64,000 nt of DNA from Paulownia fortunei (GCA_019321725.1 CM033118.1:18883815-18947814), one strand, 5' to 3'; shown: positions 48,177-61,400, counted from the first letter of the stretch. The notes: generated by a model from the letters alone, not told the origin. Numbers and translations: made by a program.

Positions 48177-50099
48177 ATGGATGAAATTCTATCGCATCCC
48201 TTTATATTTCCAGCTCTTGTATCTCTATTCTTGTTATGGTCTATTACCAAATGGTTCTGTAAACCTGCTGCAAACAAAAACCTACCCCCTTCACCACCAA
48301 AGCTGCCAGTACTCGGAAATCTCCATCAACTGGGCTCATTGCCTCACCAGAGTCTCCATTCCTTGGCCAAAAACCATGGGCCACTCATGCTTTTACACTT
48401 CGGCAGTGTCCCTGTACTTATTGTCTCCTCAGCAGATGCAGCCCAAGAAATTATGAGAACTCATGATCTCAGCTTCGCAAACAGGCCCGTATACAAGTCT
48501 TACAAGAAACTTCTCTATAACTGTAAAAATGTATCAGTTTCGCCTTATGGCGAATACTGGAGGCAGGTGAAGAGCATTTTTGTTCTCCAGCTGCTGAGTA
48601 ACAAAAGGGTTCAATCTTTCCGTTCCATCAGGGAAGAAGAAACAGTCCTTTTCATGAAAAAGATCAGAGAATCTTCAGGTCCGGTGAATTTGACTAAGAT
48701 GCTTTCTGAGTACACTAATGATGGAATTTGTAGATCAGCTTTTGGCCGGAAGTACAGTGAGTCGGAAGGTGGGAAGAAATTACTGCTGTTGATGACAGAA
48801 TTCATGGACCTGTTAGGGATTATTAGTGTTGGAGATTTCATTCCATGGCTTAGTTGGATTACTCGCGTTAATGGTTTCGATAAGAGAGTGGATAAGGTTG
48901 CCAAAGGACTGGATGATTTCCTGGAGGGTGTGATTCAAGAACACATGGAAACTCCAAAGGGGCAGGCTGTCCAGGACAAAAATGGAGAAAACTTTGTTGA
49001 TATTATGCTTGAGTTTTACAATGATAACACTTCTGGTGTTTCAATTGACAGAGAGAGTATCAAAGCATTGATTATGGTAAGTGCTTAGCATATATATATG
49101 GTTCCATATAATCTACTCTCCATTGATCCCTGCAATTCTTTTGCTTTTAAGGTTTTTCTGCTTAATTTCATTCTTGGTTGTTAGGATTAGTTCTCCAAGT
49201 AGTTTCTCCTCAAAGATCATAAGAATTCAACCATGTAAGTATTGCATACAAAACAAATGGCACGGAAGATAACAGGATCAATAATCTGCATTTAAGTATT
49301 ACTTCTTTTAGAATGAAATTCCAGTCCGAAATAACTGATATGTTCTTTTGCTTGAATGATATAAAAAGCTAAAATAAACTGGGAACTCTACTCGCGTTTG
49401 TTTTATGATTAACTTTTAATTTTTGAGATAATATTGGATAGTATTTTGAACCCTCTTTTTCTTGTTATATGTTACCTATTTATTCTACAGGATGTATTTG
49501 CAGCTGGGACTGATACCACGTCTACAGTGTTGGAATGGGTGATGACAGAACTCTTACGACACCCTGCTGTGATGGAAAAATTGCAAAACGAAGTAAGAGA
49601 AATCATCAAAGACAATCAGGACATAACAAATGATGACTTAGAAAAAATGCATTATTTGAAAGCGGTGATTAAGGAAACTCTTCGTTATCACCCACCAGTC
49701 CCATTATTAGTACCTAGAGTAGCAGGCAGAGATGTGAAAATAAAGGGGTACGACGTTTCAGCAGGAACAGTGGTGATGACAAATGCTTTGGCCATAGGAA
49801 GGGACCCTGCGTCTTGGGATGAACCAGAAAAGTTTCAACCAGAGAGATTCTTGAACTCTTCGATAGACTTTAAGGGCATGGATTTTGAGTTGATTCCATT
49901 TGGGGCTGGGAGGAGGAGCTGTCCTGGTATTGCATTTTCTGTTGCTACTATGGAGTTTCTGTTAGCAAATCTTGTGCAGAAATTTAACTGGGAATTGCCT
50001 GATGGAGCAGAAGGAAAAGATTTGGACATGAGTGAAACCCTTGGGGTTACAGCCCGTAGAGTTCTTCCTCTTCTTGCAGTTGCCACTCAGAATAAATAA
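48177..50099 (+). CDS. CYP71A-type cytochrome P450 (unit A)
   Basis: Exons 48,177-49,076 and 49,491-50,099 are joined by a phase-0 GT..AG intron of 414 bp and give 502 residues. In order: an N-terminal anchor (about residues 9-26), the hinge [12 protein letters not shown], and the C-helix [10 protein letters not shown] (the Lys form common in CYP71A). Then come AAGTDTTS in the I-helix, KETLR (ExxR), FQPERF, and the haem motif [11 protein letters not shown]. Every catalytic motif is canonical, so this is probably a working ER monooxygenase. CYP71A members oxidise varied specialised metabolites (terpenoids, indole and nitrile compounds); the substrate cannot be told here. An AATAAA lies 154 bp after the stop (50,253-50,258). 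Its tandem paralogue is at 58,450-61,530. The CYP71A assignment rests on motif style and is moderately certain. Confidence 0.93.
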
Positions 50100-50252
50100 T
50101 TTGGCACACTCTAAGGAAAAGTTTGAATTCCAAATTGTTGCATGCAGTGTTTTTATATAGATGTTGCTTGAATTTCTGTGGTTTTTGTTGTATAAAATGT
50201 TTTTATTCGACAAAAATTGTTGTTCTAGACTTTATGACTCGAGAAGTTAATT

Positions 50253-50258
50253 AATAAA
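50253..50258 (+). terminator. candidate poly(A) signal of second P450 gene
   Basis: AATAAA in TTAATTAATAAAATTACT, conserved in position with 61,648-61,653 downstream of the paralogue. Confidence 0.5.
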
Positions 50259-52225
50259 ATTACTCTTTGTTGGTATTTCTTGATCTTAAAAGCTAAAAAA
50301 TGATATTATAATGTTTTGCTCAAGTTTAAAGTTGAGATCCAAAATTATGGAGGTTATAGGTTCAAATCTCACTAAGTATGTGAATGTTAGATTGTCGAAT
50401 CTACTGATTTAATTTATTTTGATTTATAGGACTGATTTACTCCATCATCACATTCATCACATGACTAAAAAAGTATAAAAATTAAGATAAATTAAATAAG
50501 AATCAAAATAGTCAAAAACTTGAATTATAAATTAATTTATAATTGAACTATATTAATTGAATTTATTCATTAAATGTCAAAAAACTTAATGTAAATTTGT
50601 AACTAATTTTAAAAAAATAAAATTCCTTGACTAATTTTATACTTAATGAGTAAGAGATTTTTTAATTTGGCTTTGGATTTTTGGAATTAATCAAGATAGC
50701 TTTCTAAAGTGGTTTAGAATTTTTGAAATTAATTTTGGAGATTTTATTAGGGTGGAAAAGAGGGCAATCATCCCAAAAATGGCCATGTGGCCTTTTTTCC
50801 ACCTTGGCATGCTTAGGTGGTTATTTTAACCCCTCCACCTTGGCGACATATAAGTTGGGTCATGTTTATGGAGGCAAAATTCGCCTGAAAATCACAAAAT
50901 CCCAAAATGGACGGGTCACGTGCCGGGCCCGTGCCCATTCCCAACAAAAATTATAAGTTCCAGCCAATTTTATTCTCAATATGCGAAAAATCATAAATTA
51001 AAGTTCCTAAATTACTACCCCATAATTAGAGGACTAAAACGGCCACTCTACAGGACAAATTTTACATTTAAACCGAAAAATATTTAAAATTTAAAATTAT
51101 TGTGGTCTAAAATGTGTAAGTTAAATAAATAAATAATTCTATAAATTATTTGTATGTATAAATATAAAACTTTACGATATAATAGTTAGATAAACTCTTA
51201 TACTTTATATGTTTATGCAGTATATATAATTTATACCATGTATGTACATTATGTTGTACATAATTTTATATATACTTGTACCTGCATCCATATGTATTTT
51301 TTAGTGTTATGTTTTATTTGTACATGCTACTATTTCTTTGTACACATTATATAATTTTTTTCGTAATCCAATTATAAAAAATACATAAAGTATTATCCAT
51401 ATTTTATATGTTTCTGTGTATTAAAAATATAAGTCACACATGTATACAACATTTGTATAATATATAAATGTTCCACTCTATATATTTGGCATATATATGT
51501 ACAATTATCTATCATGAAGACATATAATAAACTCTATATATATGTGTTCTGTGTATGAGAGAAAATATTTAATATTTAATATTAATTAGTTATTAGATAC
51601 ATAAATATACAAATTGTATTTTTATACAAAATATGTATAGATAACATAAATACCATAATATGTATTGTATATATTATTATATAATACATATTGTATACTT
51701 TGTATATTATGTAATACGTATTTGTCATACAAAATGAAATTAATAACTATTTTCCCTCTCAATTATCAACAATTGCTGAAAAAAGAGTTCGATAAAATCA
51801 GATAATATATTTTACCTCAAAAAAGAACTTGGTTGAAGTTTCTCACCAAGATAGGTGAGTTAACGGTTATATGGGTAACACATGTCATTTTTGGAAAAAT
51901 TATATTTTTGAACTTGACCTACTTAAATTTTGACCCATTATTTTTGGGGTATACCAATTTTAGCCACTATTTTCCAATAATTGGTAATTTTAGGATAAAT
52001 TTTTTGTTGGAGTGAAAATTGGTAGAAAATTGCCGGCGTGAACAAAAACTTGGGATTTTTAAAAATTGGAGGAAAAATTACCTACATGGCATCATATGTA
52101 GACCAAACTTACTCCATGTGTAAAAAATAGAGAGAGCTTCTTTTCATGTAGAATAAAAAGTCTTCTTTTCAAACCCTCTCCCTCCCCTCCACCCTAACGA
52201 AAAAATAAAATTTATTGACAATAAG

Positions 52226-52600
52226 CTATTGGATATAGGCTGATGTGGGAAAAACTCCACCATGTGGACCTTTTATGTGGCACCCATCAATATCTATTAT
52301 AGGTCTACACCCAGCAAGGAAACTAGTTTTAAGTGCTTGGAGACATATATAAAGTTTATTAAACTTTCTTGTGCCATTTGGATTAGGGGCGTCATCTAAA
52401 GCCATTATCATAGTTGACCTTGGGTTTTTAGCTCTAAGCACCTCTGCATAATCGTATAGTCTAGCATACTAAGACTTATAGCTCCCTTAGTCAACTTTAA
52501 TGCTTTCCTGTTTGCTCTATATGTCTACTGCTTGAAAACATGACATCTTATTTCTCTAATGGCATATGTTGAGTTGATTTTATACCAACAATTCTATGTT
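52226..52600 (-). pseudogene. Mutator-like (MULE) transposase relic
   Basis: The minus strand encodes YDYAEVLRAKNPRST, NKLYICLQALKTSFLAGCRP and DIDGCHIKGPHGG. This is the region around the first catalytic Asp of MuDR/MULE transposases (consensus style: F-x-G-C-R-P-x-I-x-x-D-G-C-x-L-K-G-x-x-G-G). A weaker upstream match (YRANRKALKLTKGA) lies near 52,480-52,540. Only this piece remains, and it sits at the end of duplication unit A. Confidence 0.8.
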
Positions 52601-53099
52601 TTTTTATTAACATTTGATTTAGTTTCAAGTATTTATAATACTTTTGATGTATTCAAGTTAAAATTTTATAGGTAATGACAAAAGGATAAGAAAGTGGAAA
52701 GAAACATATAACTTGATTAAAGTTTAGAAAAATCCTTTTTAATAGTGCTATTGTGGGTAGTGTTCATATTTCAATTATAACTCTTTGCTTAAATATTATT
52801 TTGACTTTATTTCTGAACCATTGGAAGGCCAATATATATATATATATATATAACTTCTATGTTCATCATAATTTTTTTTTATTTCAATGAGAAAAATCAG
52901 GTTAAAATGTGTGCACTTGACTAAAACTTTATGGTATGACACATCTTGATATTGTAAGCATAATTCTTTTCACAGATTTCACATCAAGTTGATTTAAGAA
53001 TGTTTGGAAAGCTAAAACATAGAGTTACAATTTATTAGAAGATACAAAAAACTAATTCATCCTAAAAAGAGGTTAAAAATGTATTGAAAGGGCTAAACA

Positions 53100-53760
53100 C
53101 TGTCAAAGCATTAAAGGAAATATGAAAAAACTGCAGGAACGGCGCCTAGGCGCCAAACAAAACTGAGAGCACAATGCCTAGTACCAAAACAAAAACAAAG
53201 CTAATAGCGTCTAGGCGCCAAAAACATAGCTAATAGCGTCTAGGCACCACAAGTCAGCGCCTTGGTTTGTGTTGATAGGAATATACTTACATGGTTTGTA
53301 TAGTCTTATTGAACATCCATAGAACCTAATGAATTATTGATTATTGTAATTCACATAGAAATATAGTGGGTTAACAATTGATGATATTTTTATTAGACTT
53401 TGGGAGAGGCTAGTAGATAATTTAGAAATTTCTCGACTATCACTTGAGAATAAATTGAGATTAATGAGATAATTGATTCAATTCGGATTAATTATGATGA
53501 AATTATAACCGTAACTCTTTATGTCATTGATATTCATCTTCATTTGGTTTTTGTGTATTTTTCTAATAGTAATTTAAGTTTATTTGCATTAATTTACATC
53601 CACATTCATTTATGCAAATAAAATTAGAATTGACAAAAATTCGGTACTTAGTAATTCAATAGTTTTCGTGGGAATGATACTTACTCATTATTTTTTCACT
53701 TGTTAATGATAACGTGCACTTGTGTTACTAAAATCTGTACTGTTGATGGTGACTGTTTTG
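53100..53760 (+). repeat. probable decayed LTR of the following gypsy gag
   Basis: Its end (GTGGGAATGATACTTACTCATTA, then TGATAACGTGCACTTGTG) has the look of Athila/Tat-type LTR 3' ends. A degenerate primer-site-like stretch (CTGTTGATGGTGACTGTTTTG) follows. At 53,140-53,250 there are GGCGCCTAGGCGCC palindromes and two ~29-bp units built on AGCTAATAGCGTCTAGGC. The start is not defined. Confidence 0.5.
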
Positions 53761-53902
53761 TTTTGTTAATATCGATACCAAGTAACTCTAATTTTAGATT
53801 GAATTTTTTTTATTTTCTCTTTTACTTCCGTTTTTCCATTTTAAATTTTCAGGTATTGATCGATGGTAAAGAGTGAAGCTCCTAAACAAGTCTCAAAGCA
53901 CC

Positions 53903-55715
53903 ATGGCAGATGCGAGGGAAAATATAGAGATTAATAAGGTACTACGTGATTATGCTATACCTATGGTCGTTGATACATTTTCGGGAATTAGCCCCCTATC
54001 ATTCAAACAAATAATTTTGAGATCAAACCGGCTATTATTCAAATGATTCAGGATAATCAGTTATGTGGATTAGCCAATAAGAATCCAAATATACACATAG
54101 CTAATTTTTTTGAAATTTGTGATATGTTCAAATACAATGGCGTTACTGATGACACCATTACATTGAGATTGTTTCCATTTTCACTTCGAGACAAGACCAA
54201 AATTTGGTTGAATTCTCTACATGTTGGGACAATCACTACTTGTGCACGCTTGACTCAAAACTTTCTAGCTAAATTCTTCCCACTCACTAAGACAACAAAG
54301 ATGCAGAATGATATCATGACATTTGCTCCATATGACTTGGAATCCTTGCATGAGGCTTGGGAAAGGTACAAGGATCTATTGAGGAGGTGCCCACATCACG
54401 GTTTACTAGATTGGTTGCAAGTACAAACTTTCTATAATAGTTTGAATGGTTCAACTAAAACTCTAGTGGATGTTGCCGCTAGCGGAGCTCTTATGGGCAA
54501 AATAAATAAGGAGACCTACGATCTTTTTGAGACCATGACTGCTAATGTTTATCAATGGTCTTCAGAAAGAATTGTACCAAAGAAAGTATTTGGAGTTCAT
54601 GATGATAATGCACTCGCTACTCTTACTGCTCAAGTTGTTGTTATTCTGTCTTAGCAATTTAACTCTTTTCATACAAATCTCACTCCCATATTAGTTGAGG
54701 TATGCAATTTTTGCTGTGGTCCTCACCATAGTACGTAGTGTCAAGTTGGGAACCCATTCACTCTATCTCAGCCAGAGTAAACACAGTTTATGGAGAATGC
54801 TAATCGGCAGAACAATCCATACTCTAACACGTATAATTCAGGATGGCGCAACCATCCTAACTTCTCATGGAGGAATGGACAAAAAGTAGTGGACGCACAA
54901 CCATTAAATTTTCAGCCTCCAAATTAGTCTCAACAGGTATCTAAAGCTTCCATAGAAGATGCTATCGAGAAATTCATGACAAGAACAAAGACAACTTTGC
55001 AGAAACAAGAGACTTGATTCAGAATCAAGAAGTTTCTATTCGGAACTTGGAGGGTCCAATAGGTCAAATTGTAATTATGCTTAGCACAAGGTCTCAATGT
55101 TCATTTTCCAACAACACTGAGACAAACCCCAAGGAGAATGTGTATGCTATTACTATTTGTAGTGGTAAGGAGTTGCCAGAATCTGAAACAAAAGTCATTA
55201 ATCCAAAGAAGCCAGTAATGGAGACTGCAGTTGAGGAGTCTAATAAAACTCCAAGTAATAAAGTTGAGAAACCTAAATCAAAGTTGTTTTCAAATAACCA
55301 TCTCCCATATGTGCCTCCTATCCCATTTTCTTAGCGCTTCCAAAAATAAAAACTAGATAAGCAATTTTTAAGTTTTTGAATATTTTTAAAAAGTTGCACA
55401 TTAACATTTCTTTCGCAGATGCATTAGAACAAATGCCCAGCTATGTAAAATTCATGAAGGAGATCATTTCTAATAAAAGAAAGTTGGAGGAATATGAGAC
55501 AGTAACACTTACTGAGGAATGCATCGCCATCCCACAAAAGAAGCTGTCACCCAAGTTGAAAGATCCAAGAAGTTTTACGACTTCTTGCACCATTAGAAAT
55601 TCATTTTTTGATTAAACTTTATGTGATTTAGGTACAAGTATAAATCTAATGTCTCTCTTTGTATATAGAAAACTTGGGCTTGGAGAAGCAAAGCCAACCA
55701 CCGTCTCTCTGCAAA
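53903..55715 (+). pseudogene. Ty3/gypsy gag and start of PR (5' half of a chimeric element)
   Basis: Starting at MADAREN, the core (54,043-54,654) reads FEICDMFKYNGVTDDTITLRLFPFS, DKTKIWLNSL, RRCPHHGLLDWLQVQTFYNSL. It is followed by a CCHC-like remnant near 54,704-54,745 and a linker with NHLPYVPPIPFS. The PR active-site region (LGTSINLMS, about 55,630-55,660) and GLGEAKPTTVSLQ come next. Layout and motifs match the gag of the palindromic element's lineage but are much diverged. Stops and frameshifts occur throughout. Gypsy homology ends abruptly at about 55,715. Confidence 0.8.
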
Positions 55716-55756
55716 GTCAGCCTTCTTTAATACATCAAATAAGTGAAAAATACATC

Positions 55757-56953
55757 AAATGGATGTAAAGTCAACCTTCTTTAATGGAGTATTTGAAGAA
55801 AAAGTTTACATTAAACAACCAATGGACTATGTGATAAAAAGACAAGAAAATAAAGTTTTAAAGTTAAAAAGGCTCTCTATGGATTATAACAAGCACCGAG
55901 AGTGTAAAATAACAAAATTGACAAATATTTACAAAAGAAAGACTTTACTAAATATTTTATGAGCATATACTCTACATCAAGAATAACAATGGTGATGTTT
56001 TGATTATTTGCTTGTACGTTGATGATTTGATTGTTATAGGGAGCAACCCAATCATATTAAAAAAAAATTAAAAATAATAATAAAAGAGTTTGAAGTGACC
56101 TGCATTGAGTTGATGGCGCATTACCTCGGCATCGAAGTCAAGCAAAAAGAAGATGGGATTTTTATCTCGTAAGAAGGCTACACAAAAGAGATTCTCAAAA
56201 AATTCAAGATAGATGATTGCAATTCAATATGTACACCGATGGAGTGTGGAGTAAAATTATTCAAGGATGATGAAGTAGATCCAACATTGTTCAAGAGTCT
56301 AATTGGATGTTTGAAGTATTTAACTTGTGTAAGGCCTAACATTTTCTATGCAATTGGACTTATGAGTCGTTACATGAAAACTCCAACAACCACACATTTC
56401 AATGCTGCAAAAAGAATTCATCGTTACTTAAAAGGTACAATCAACTTTGGTTTTTTTTATTCAGTTTCTAATGATTATAAACTTGTTGAATATAGTGATA
56501 GTGATTGGGCTACAGATACCGGTGATTGTAAAAGCACAACTAGCTTTGCATTTTTTATGGTAGACACTACCTTTATCTGGATATCGAAAAAGCAACCAAT
56601 TGTCACCCTTTGTGAAACCGAGTATGTGGTTGTTACATCATGTGTTAGTCATGTCATTTGGCTAAGAGACTTGTTGAAAGAATTGAACATGTCGCACGAA
56701 GAGCCAATAGAAATTTATGTCGATAATAAGTGAGCAATAGCTTTGGCCAAAAATTTAATTTTTCATAATCGAAACAACCATATTGATACTCGATACCACT
56801 ATATTAGAGAATGCATTGCAAAAAAAGAAATTCAAGTAAAATATGTGAAATTACAAGACCAAGTTGCTGATATTTTTACCAAACCACTGAAGTATGAAAA
56901 CTTTGTGAGATTGAGAAACTCACTTGCCATCATAAAATAAATTTAAAAGGGAG
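55757..56953 (+). pseudogene. Ty1/copia RT-RNase H (3' half of the chimeric element)
   Basis: It begins mid-RT with MDVKSTFFNG and VYIKQP, continues with the copia catalytic box CLYVDDLIVIG (about 56,005-56,040), HYLGIEV and LIGCLKYLT, and ends with RNase H: DSDWATD, TLCETEYV, IYVDNK, a TGA where copia normally has Ser, then the final helix (VADIFTKPL) to 56,940. Integrase and copia gag are absent. A polypurine tract (AAAAGGGAG, 56,945-56,953) adjoins the 3' LTR. Confidence 0.85.
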
Positions 56954-57381
56954 TGTTGAAAATAAACTTGTTTCAAGCACAAATCTTAATCAAGCTTATA
57001 TTACCCCAAGTTTTAGAAGTTTTTAATTTTAGGTAAGGTAGGCCATATTGGTGAGATTATTAAAAATTATATGATAATTTAGTTGATAAATGTATGGTTG
57101 TGATTTTAAGTTGTTTGTTTATTTAGTGGCAGAGATTTGTTAGAAACTAATATAAATAAAGCTTTTATTTGAAGTGTTAAAATATCAAACAAAAGAGAAA
57201 AAAATAAGAGTAATTAGAAGCAAAGCTTCTAAAGAAAGTTTAGAAAAGGATTCGAAAAATTTATTAAGAGTGAAGTTGTATTAAAATTGAATAATTTGAG
57301 TATTCTTTCTTATAATAATATTTGAGTGATCAATATTTTGAATAATAAATTTTCTAATAGTTTTTTTTTTCTAATTCCACA
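56954..57381 (+). repeat. copia 3' LTR of the chimeric element
   Basis: It starts TGTTGAAAAT straight after the polypurine tract and ends ...TTCCACA, about 428 bp, with a TATAAATAAA promoter near 57,151. There is no matching 5' copia LTR in the window. Confidence 0.65.
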
Positions 57382-57870
57382 TAATTTATGGCCAAGTGAT
57401 GTGTACGTGAGTTTCTGCCATTAGTTTTAATGAACGGCACCAAATTTGACATCTAAAATTTTGATTGAGACTAAAAATATCATGATTGGACCAAAATTGA
57501 AACGGCCCATGTCTTATGGGACCATAAATGAATATTACCCATTTAAAATAAAAGGTTGGAAATAATTTATCTCTTGAAGAAACTTTAAAGCTTATTTTAG
57601 TCAACTCCTAACTTTTCTATAATCTCAAGTTTACTTGTAAATTAAATGAAATTTAGAATTTGGCCCCTTTAATCTTGTAAATTGGCCTTCCCATATAAGC
57701 GAAAATATTTATGGCATCCCCAAAATTAAGAATATTGACTCCATAGCTAAATATAGTGGCATTTTCTTTTCTCGACTTTGTTTCTGGTTTGTTTTATCAG
57801 TTTCCTATATATAGAATGTACAACTTTCCACTAAATTTTGGTCTCTCTCTTGCTCTGAGATTTGATTGTC

Positions 57871-58017
57871 ATGGCCTCATGGTTGCGCTCCTCTGATCAA
57901 TTTCCCATATCAGAAATAGAAGATTTTTGGAGTTCTTTTTATTTTTTATTTTCTGTGTTTAAGTCAAAACGGATTAAAATTGCTAAATATTATCAAGTAC
58001 ATGATCCACGAGGGTAG
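57871..58017 (+). other. short conserved upstream ORF block, unit B copy
   Basis: ATG to TAG gives 48 codons beginning MASWLRSSDQFPISEIED. It matches the unit A frame at 46,202 at both DNA and protein level for about the first 17 codons and then diverges. The function is unknown; it may be an exon relic. Confidence 0.35.
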
Positions 58018-58449
58018 TTTTAAATGATTGGGTAGCTTAATTACATAAACAAAAGAAAGTCAACTTCTGTCATTTTGTCCTTTGTCATTTTAATATTCCT
58101 AGTTGCATATGCAAGCAATTTGAGGCTAGTCTCGAGATCTCCGAACTATCTTTTTCTATGTTTTGCTCGTCAATTTCTCTTTTCTCATCTCTAGAGGAGA
58201 TTTTCTAATAAACTATTCCCAATTTTTTTTTTTAAAAAAAATGCTGCATTAAACAAAATAATTGAACGTAAAAGTCAAACCATTCATGAAAAAAATTAAA
58301 TGGTATAATAGAGACGGTATGTGATTAAACCTACATTATTGTACATTATAACCTGAGTTTACCGAAGACATAAAATCCAAAGCAAAACATAAGAAAAAAA
58401 CATAAGATCCTGTCCAAACAGCCTCAGCTTCTCATACAGCTACATAGAA

Positions 58450-61400
58450 ATGGATGAAATTCAATTGCATCCCTTTATATTTTCAGTTCTTGTATCTGTA
58501 TTCTTGTTATGGTATATTACCAAATGGTTCTGTAAACCTGATGGAAACAAAAACTTGCCCCCCTCGCCACCAAAGCTGCCAATACTCGGAAATCTCCATC
58601 AACTGGGCTCATTGCCCCACCTGAATCTCCAATTCTTGGCCAAAAAACATGGGCCACTCATGCTTCTTCACTTCGGCACTGTCCCAGTGCTTATTGTCTC
58701 CTCAGCAGACGCAGCCCGCGAAATTATGAAAACTCATGATCTCACCTTCGCAAACAGGCCCGCATACAAGGTTTACAAGAAACTTCTCTACGACTGTAAA
58801 GATGTATCAGTTGCCCCTTACGGAGAATACTGGAGGCAGGTAAAGAGCATTTTTGTTCACCAGCTGCTGAGTAACAAAAGGGTTCAATCTTTCCGTTCCA
58901 TCAGGGAAGAAGAAACAGCCCTTTTCATGAAAAAGATCAGAGAATCTTCAGGTTCAGTGAATTTGACTAAGATGTTCTATGAGTTCAGTAATGATGGGGT
59001 TTGTAGATCAGCTTTTGGCCGGAAGTACAGTGTGTCTGAAAATGGGAAGAAATCCCTGATGTTGTTGACAGAATTCTTGGACCTGTTAAGGACTATTAAC
59101 ATTGGAGATTTCATTCCATGGCTTAGTTGGATTACTTGGGTTAATGGTTTCGATAAGAGAGTGGATAAGGTTGCCAAAGAACTGGATGATTTCCTGGAGG
59201 GTGTGATTCAAGAACGCATGGAAACTCCAATGGGGCAGGCTGTCCTGGAGCAAAATGGAGAAAACTTTGTTGATATTATTCTTCAAATTTGCAATGATAA
59301 CACTGCTGATGTCTCCATTGACAGAGATAGTATCAAAGCATTAATTTTGGTAAGTGCTTAGTATATGTAGTTCCATATAATCCTCTCCCCGTTGATCTCT
59401 ACAATTTATTTATTTATTTTTGCTTTTAAGGTTTTTTTTTTTTTGTTATTAGGACTAGTTCTCCTAGTAGTTTCTTTTCAAAGATCATAAGAATTCAACC
59501 ATGTAAGATTGCCACTTTAAATCTTTTATTTTAATTTGTTATTTCATCTTATATTTCATTTTATAAAATGCACCAATTATATATAATTCACAACAAATTT
59601 ATATGTAAGAAAATATTTTATATACTTAGTATGTATTTATAAAGTGTGTAGTACAAAATTAAGTACCAAATTAGAACAAAGAATTCGAACTGAAGTATTG
59701 CATGCTAAACGAATCACATCCAAGATAAGAGGATCAATAATCTGCACTTAATTGTACTTTTAGTACCATAGTTTTTTGTCTCATTATGATTTAGTCCTTA
59801 TATTTCAAAGAATCCCTTTAGATAAGTTATTCTGCTAGATTGGCCATTAGATAACTGATTTGGTCGTTAGCCATCATTGGGTAGGTGGCAAGGGGCTGTT
59901 TTGCCAGGAAATTGTGGAATAGTAGCCATTAAAGGTTGGAAAAGTTGAGAAACTTTAAGTTTTTACTATTTATGCCACTTTCAAGCTCAAGAATGTTTTT
60001 CCATAATGAAAAATCTGTTCGACTAAGAATTTCAGGATAAATAAAATATTTTTTTCAAGAAAAATAATTTAAATTAAATAAAGTAGCAATGTTAAATATA
60101 TATATTTAGTAAGTTAATAAAAACACATAAAATAGTAGGACATTCATTCAATAAAATCGAATTGAATTAAATTGAAATTTTGGTAAATAAAAAATTCAGT
60201 ATGTCAAAATACTATATGAAATAAATCGAATTAACCAATTTAAAATATTTTTTATTTTTTGATTTGATAAATTGGTTAACCAATTTTTAAAAAAATAGAT
60301 ATTAAAATAATTAAAGATGAAGCAACTAATGTGTCATCTTTTTTTGCTCTTATCATTGTGACTCTTTATATTGGTATTCGCAGTTTTGTAAATTAATCGA
60401 TCGAATTGAAATTAAAAATTTGTATATATCAAAAATTAATTCAGTATTTAATTTTTTGTTTTGAAAAAAAATCGATATTTAATTTAATTTTATTTTTATT
60501 TTGGTTTATCAAACAATAACGAGTTATAAATTTTACATAGTTCATAAATAATTTTTATTCAATATTTTTATAGTTATTAATTAATTTTGTACTATATTTT
60601 TTAACTTTTAACTCACCAAAACTAAAAAATAGTAAATAAGAAATACTATTATGTTTTTGTTATTTTATTTCGGTTAACCCAAGTATCAAATCAAATAACC
60701 AAAAAGGATTCAAATCGATTAACTCGATTCCGATATAACTTTTTTCCACCATTTCTTGATGGAAGGGACTAAAGTTTCAACCAAAAGTGCAATTAATCCA
60801 AGCTGAAAATAAACTGGGAACTCTGTCGGCGATAGTTTTACTATCAACTTTTCATTTTTGAGATAATATTGTAAAATAATTCGAACCCTCTTTTTCTTGT
60901 TGTATGTTGTCTATTCTACAGGATGTATTTATAGCTGGGACTGATAACACATCCAGAGTTATGGAACGGGCGACGATAGAACTCCTACGACATCCTGCAG
61001 TGATGGAAAAACTGCAAAATGAAGTAAGAGAAATAGTTAAAGACAAACAAGACATAACAGATGATGACATAGAAAAAATGCATTATTTGAAAGCCGTGAT
61101 CAAGGAAACTCTTCGTTATCACCCACCAAGCCCATTATTAGTACCCAGAATAGCTGGCAGAGATGTGAAAATAAAAGGGTACGACGTTTCAGCGGGAACG
61201 GTGGTGATGACAAATGCTTGGGCCATAGGTAGGGATCCTGCAACTTGGGATGAACCAGAAAAGTTTCAGCCAGAGAGATTCTTGAACTCTTCGATAGACT
61301 TTAAGGGCTTGGATTTTGAGTTGATACCGTTTGGGGCTGGAAGAAGGGGTTGTCCTGGGATTGCATTTGCTGTTGCTAATATTGAGTTTGTGTTGGCAAA

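Larger units (their letters stand above)
45930..52200 (+). repeat. tandem segmental duplication, unit A (carries second P450)
   Basis: Unit A and unit B (57,550-63,650) share, in order, a distal upstream block (CTTCCCATATAAGC.AAAATATTTAT), a conserved short-ORF block (GGTTGCGCTCCTCTGATCA), the P450 gene, its 3' UTR, and about 2 kb of AT-rich downstream DNA ending near CATGGCATCATATG.... Unit A alone has about 1 kb extra at 47,040-48,085. Unit B alone has the large intron insertion and the two local duplications at its 3' end. Confidence 0.85.

Noticed and set aside
48560..48580. Lys in place of Arg in the C-helix (WRQVKS) of the two tandem P450s as a defect
   Set aside because: WRQ(V/M)KS is a common form in CYP71A proteins, so it is not unusual.
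50340..50420. tRNA-like word GGTTCAAATCTCACT
   Set aside because: The surrounding sequence cannot form a cloverleaf; the same text occurs in the unit B flank as ordinary repeat DNA.
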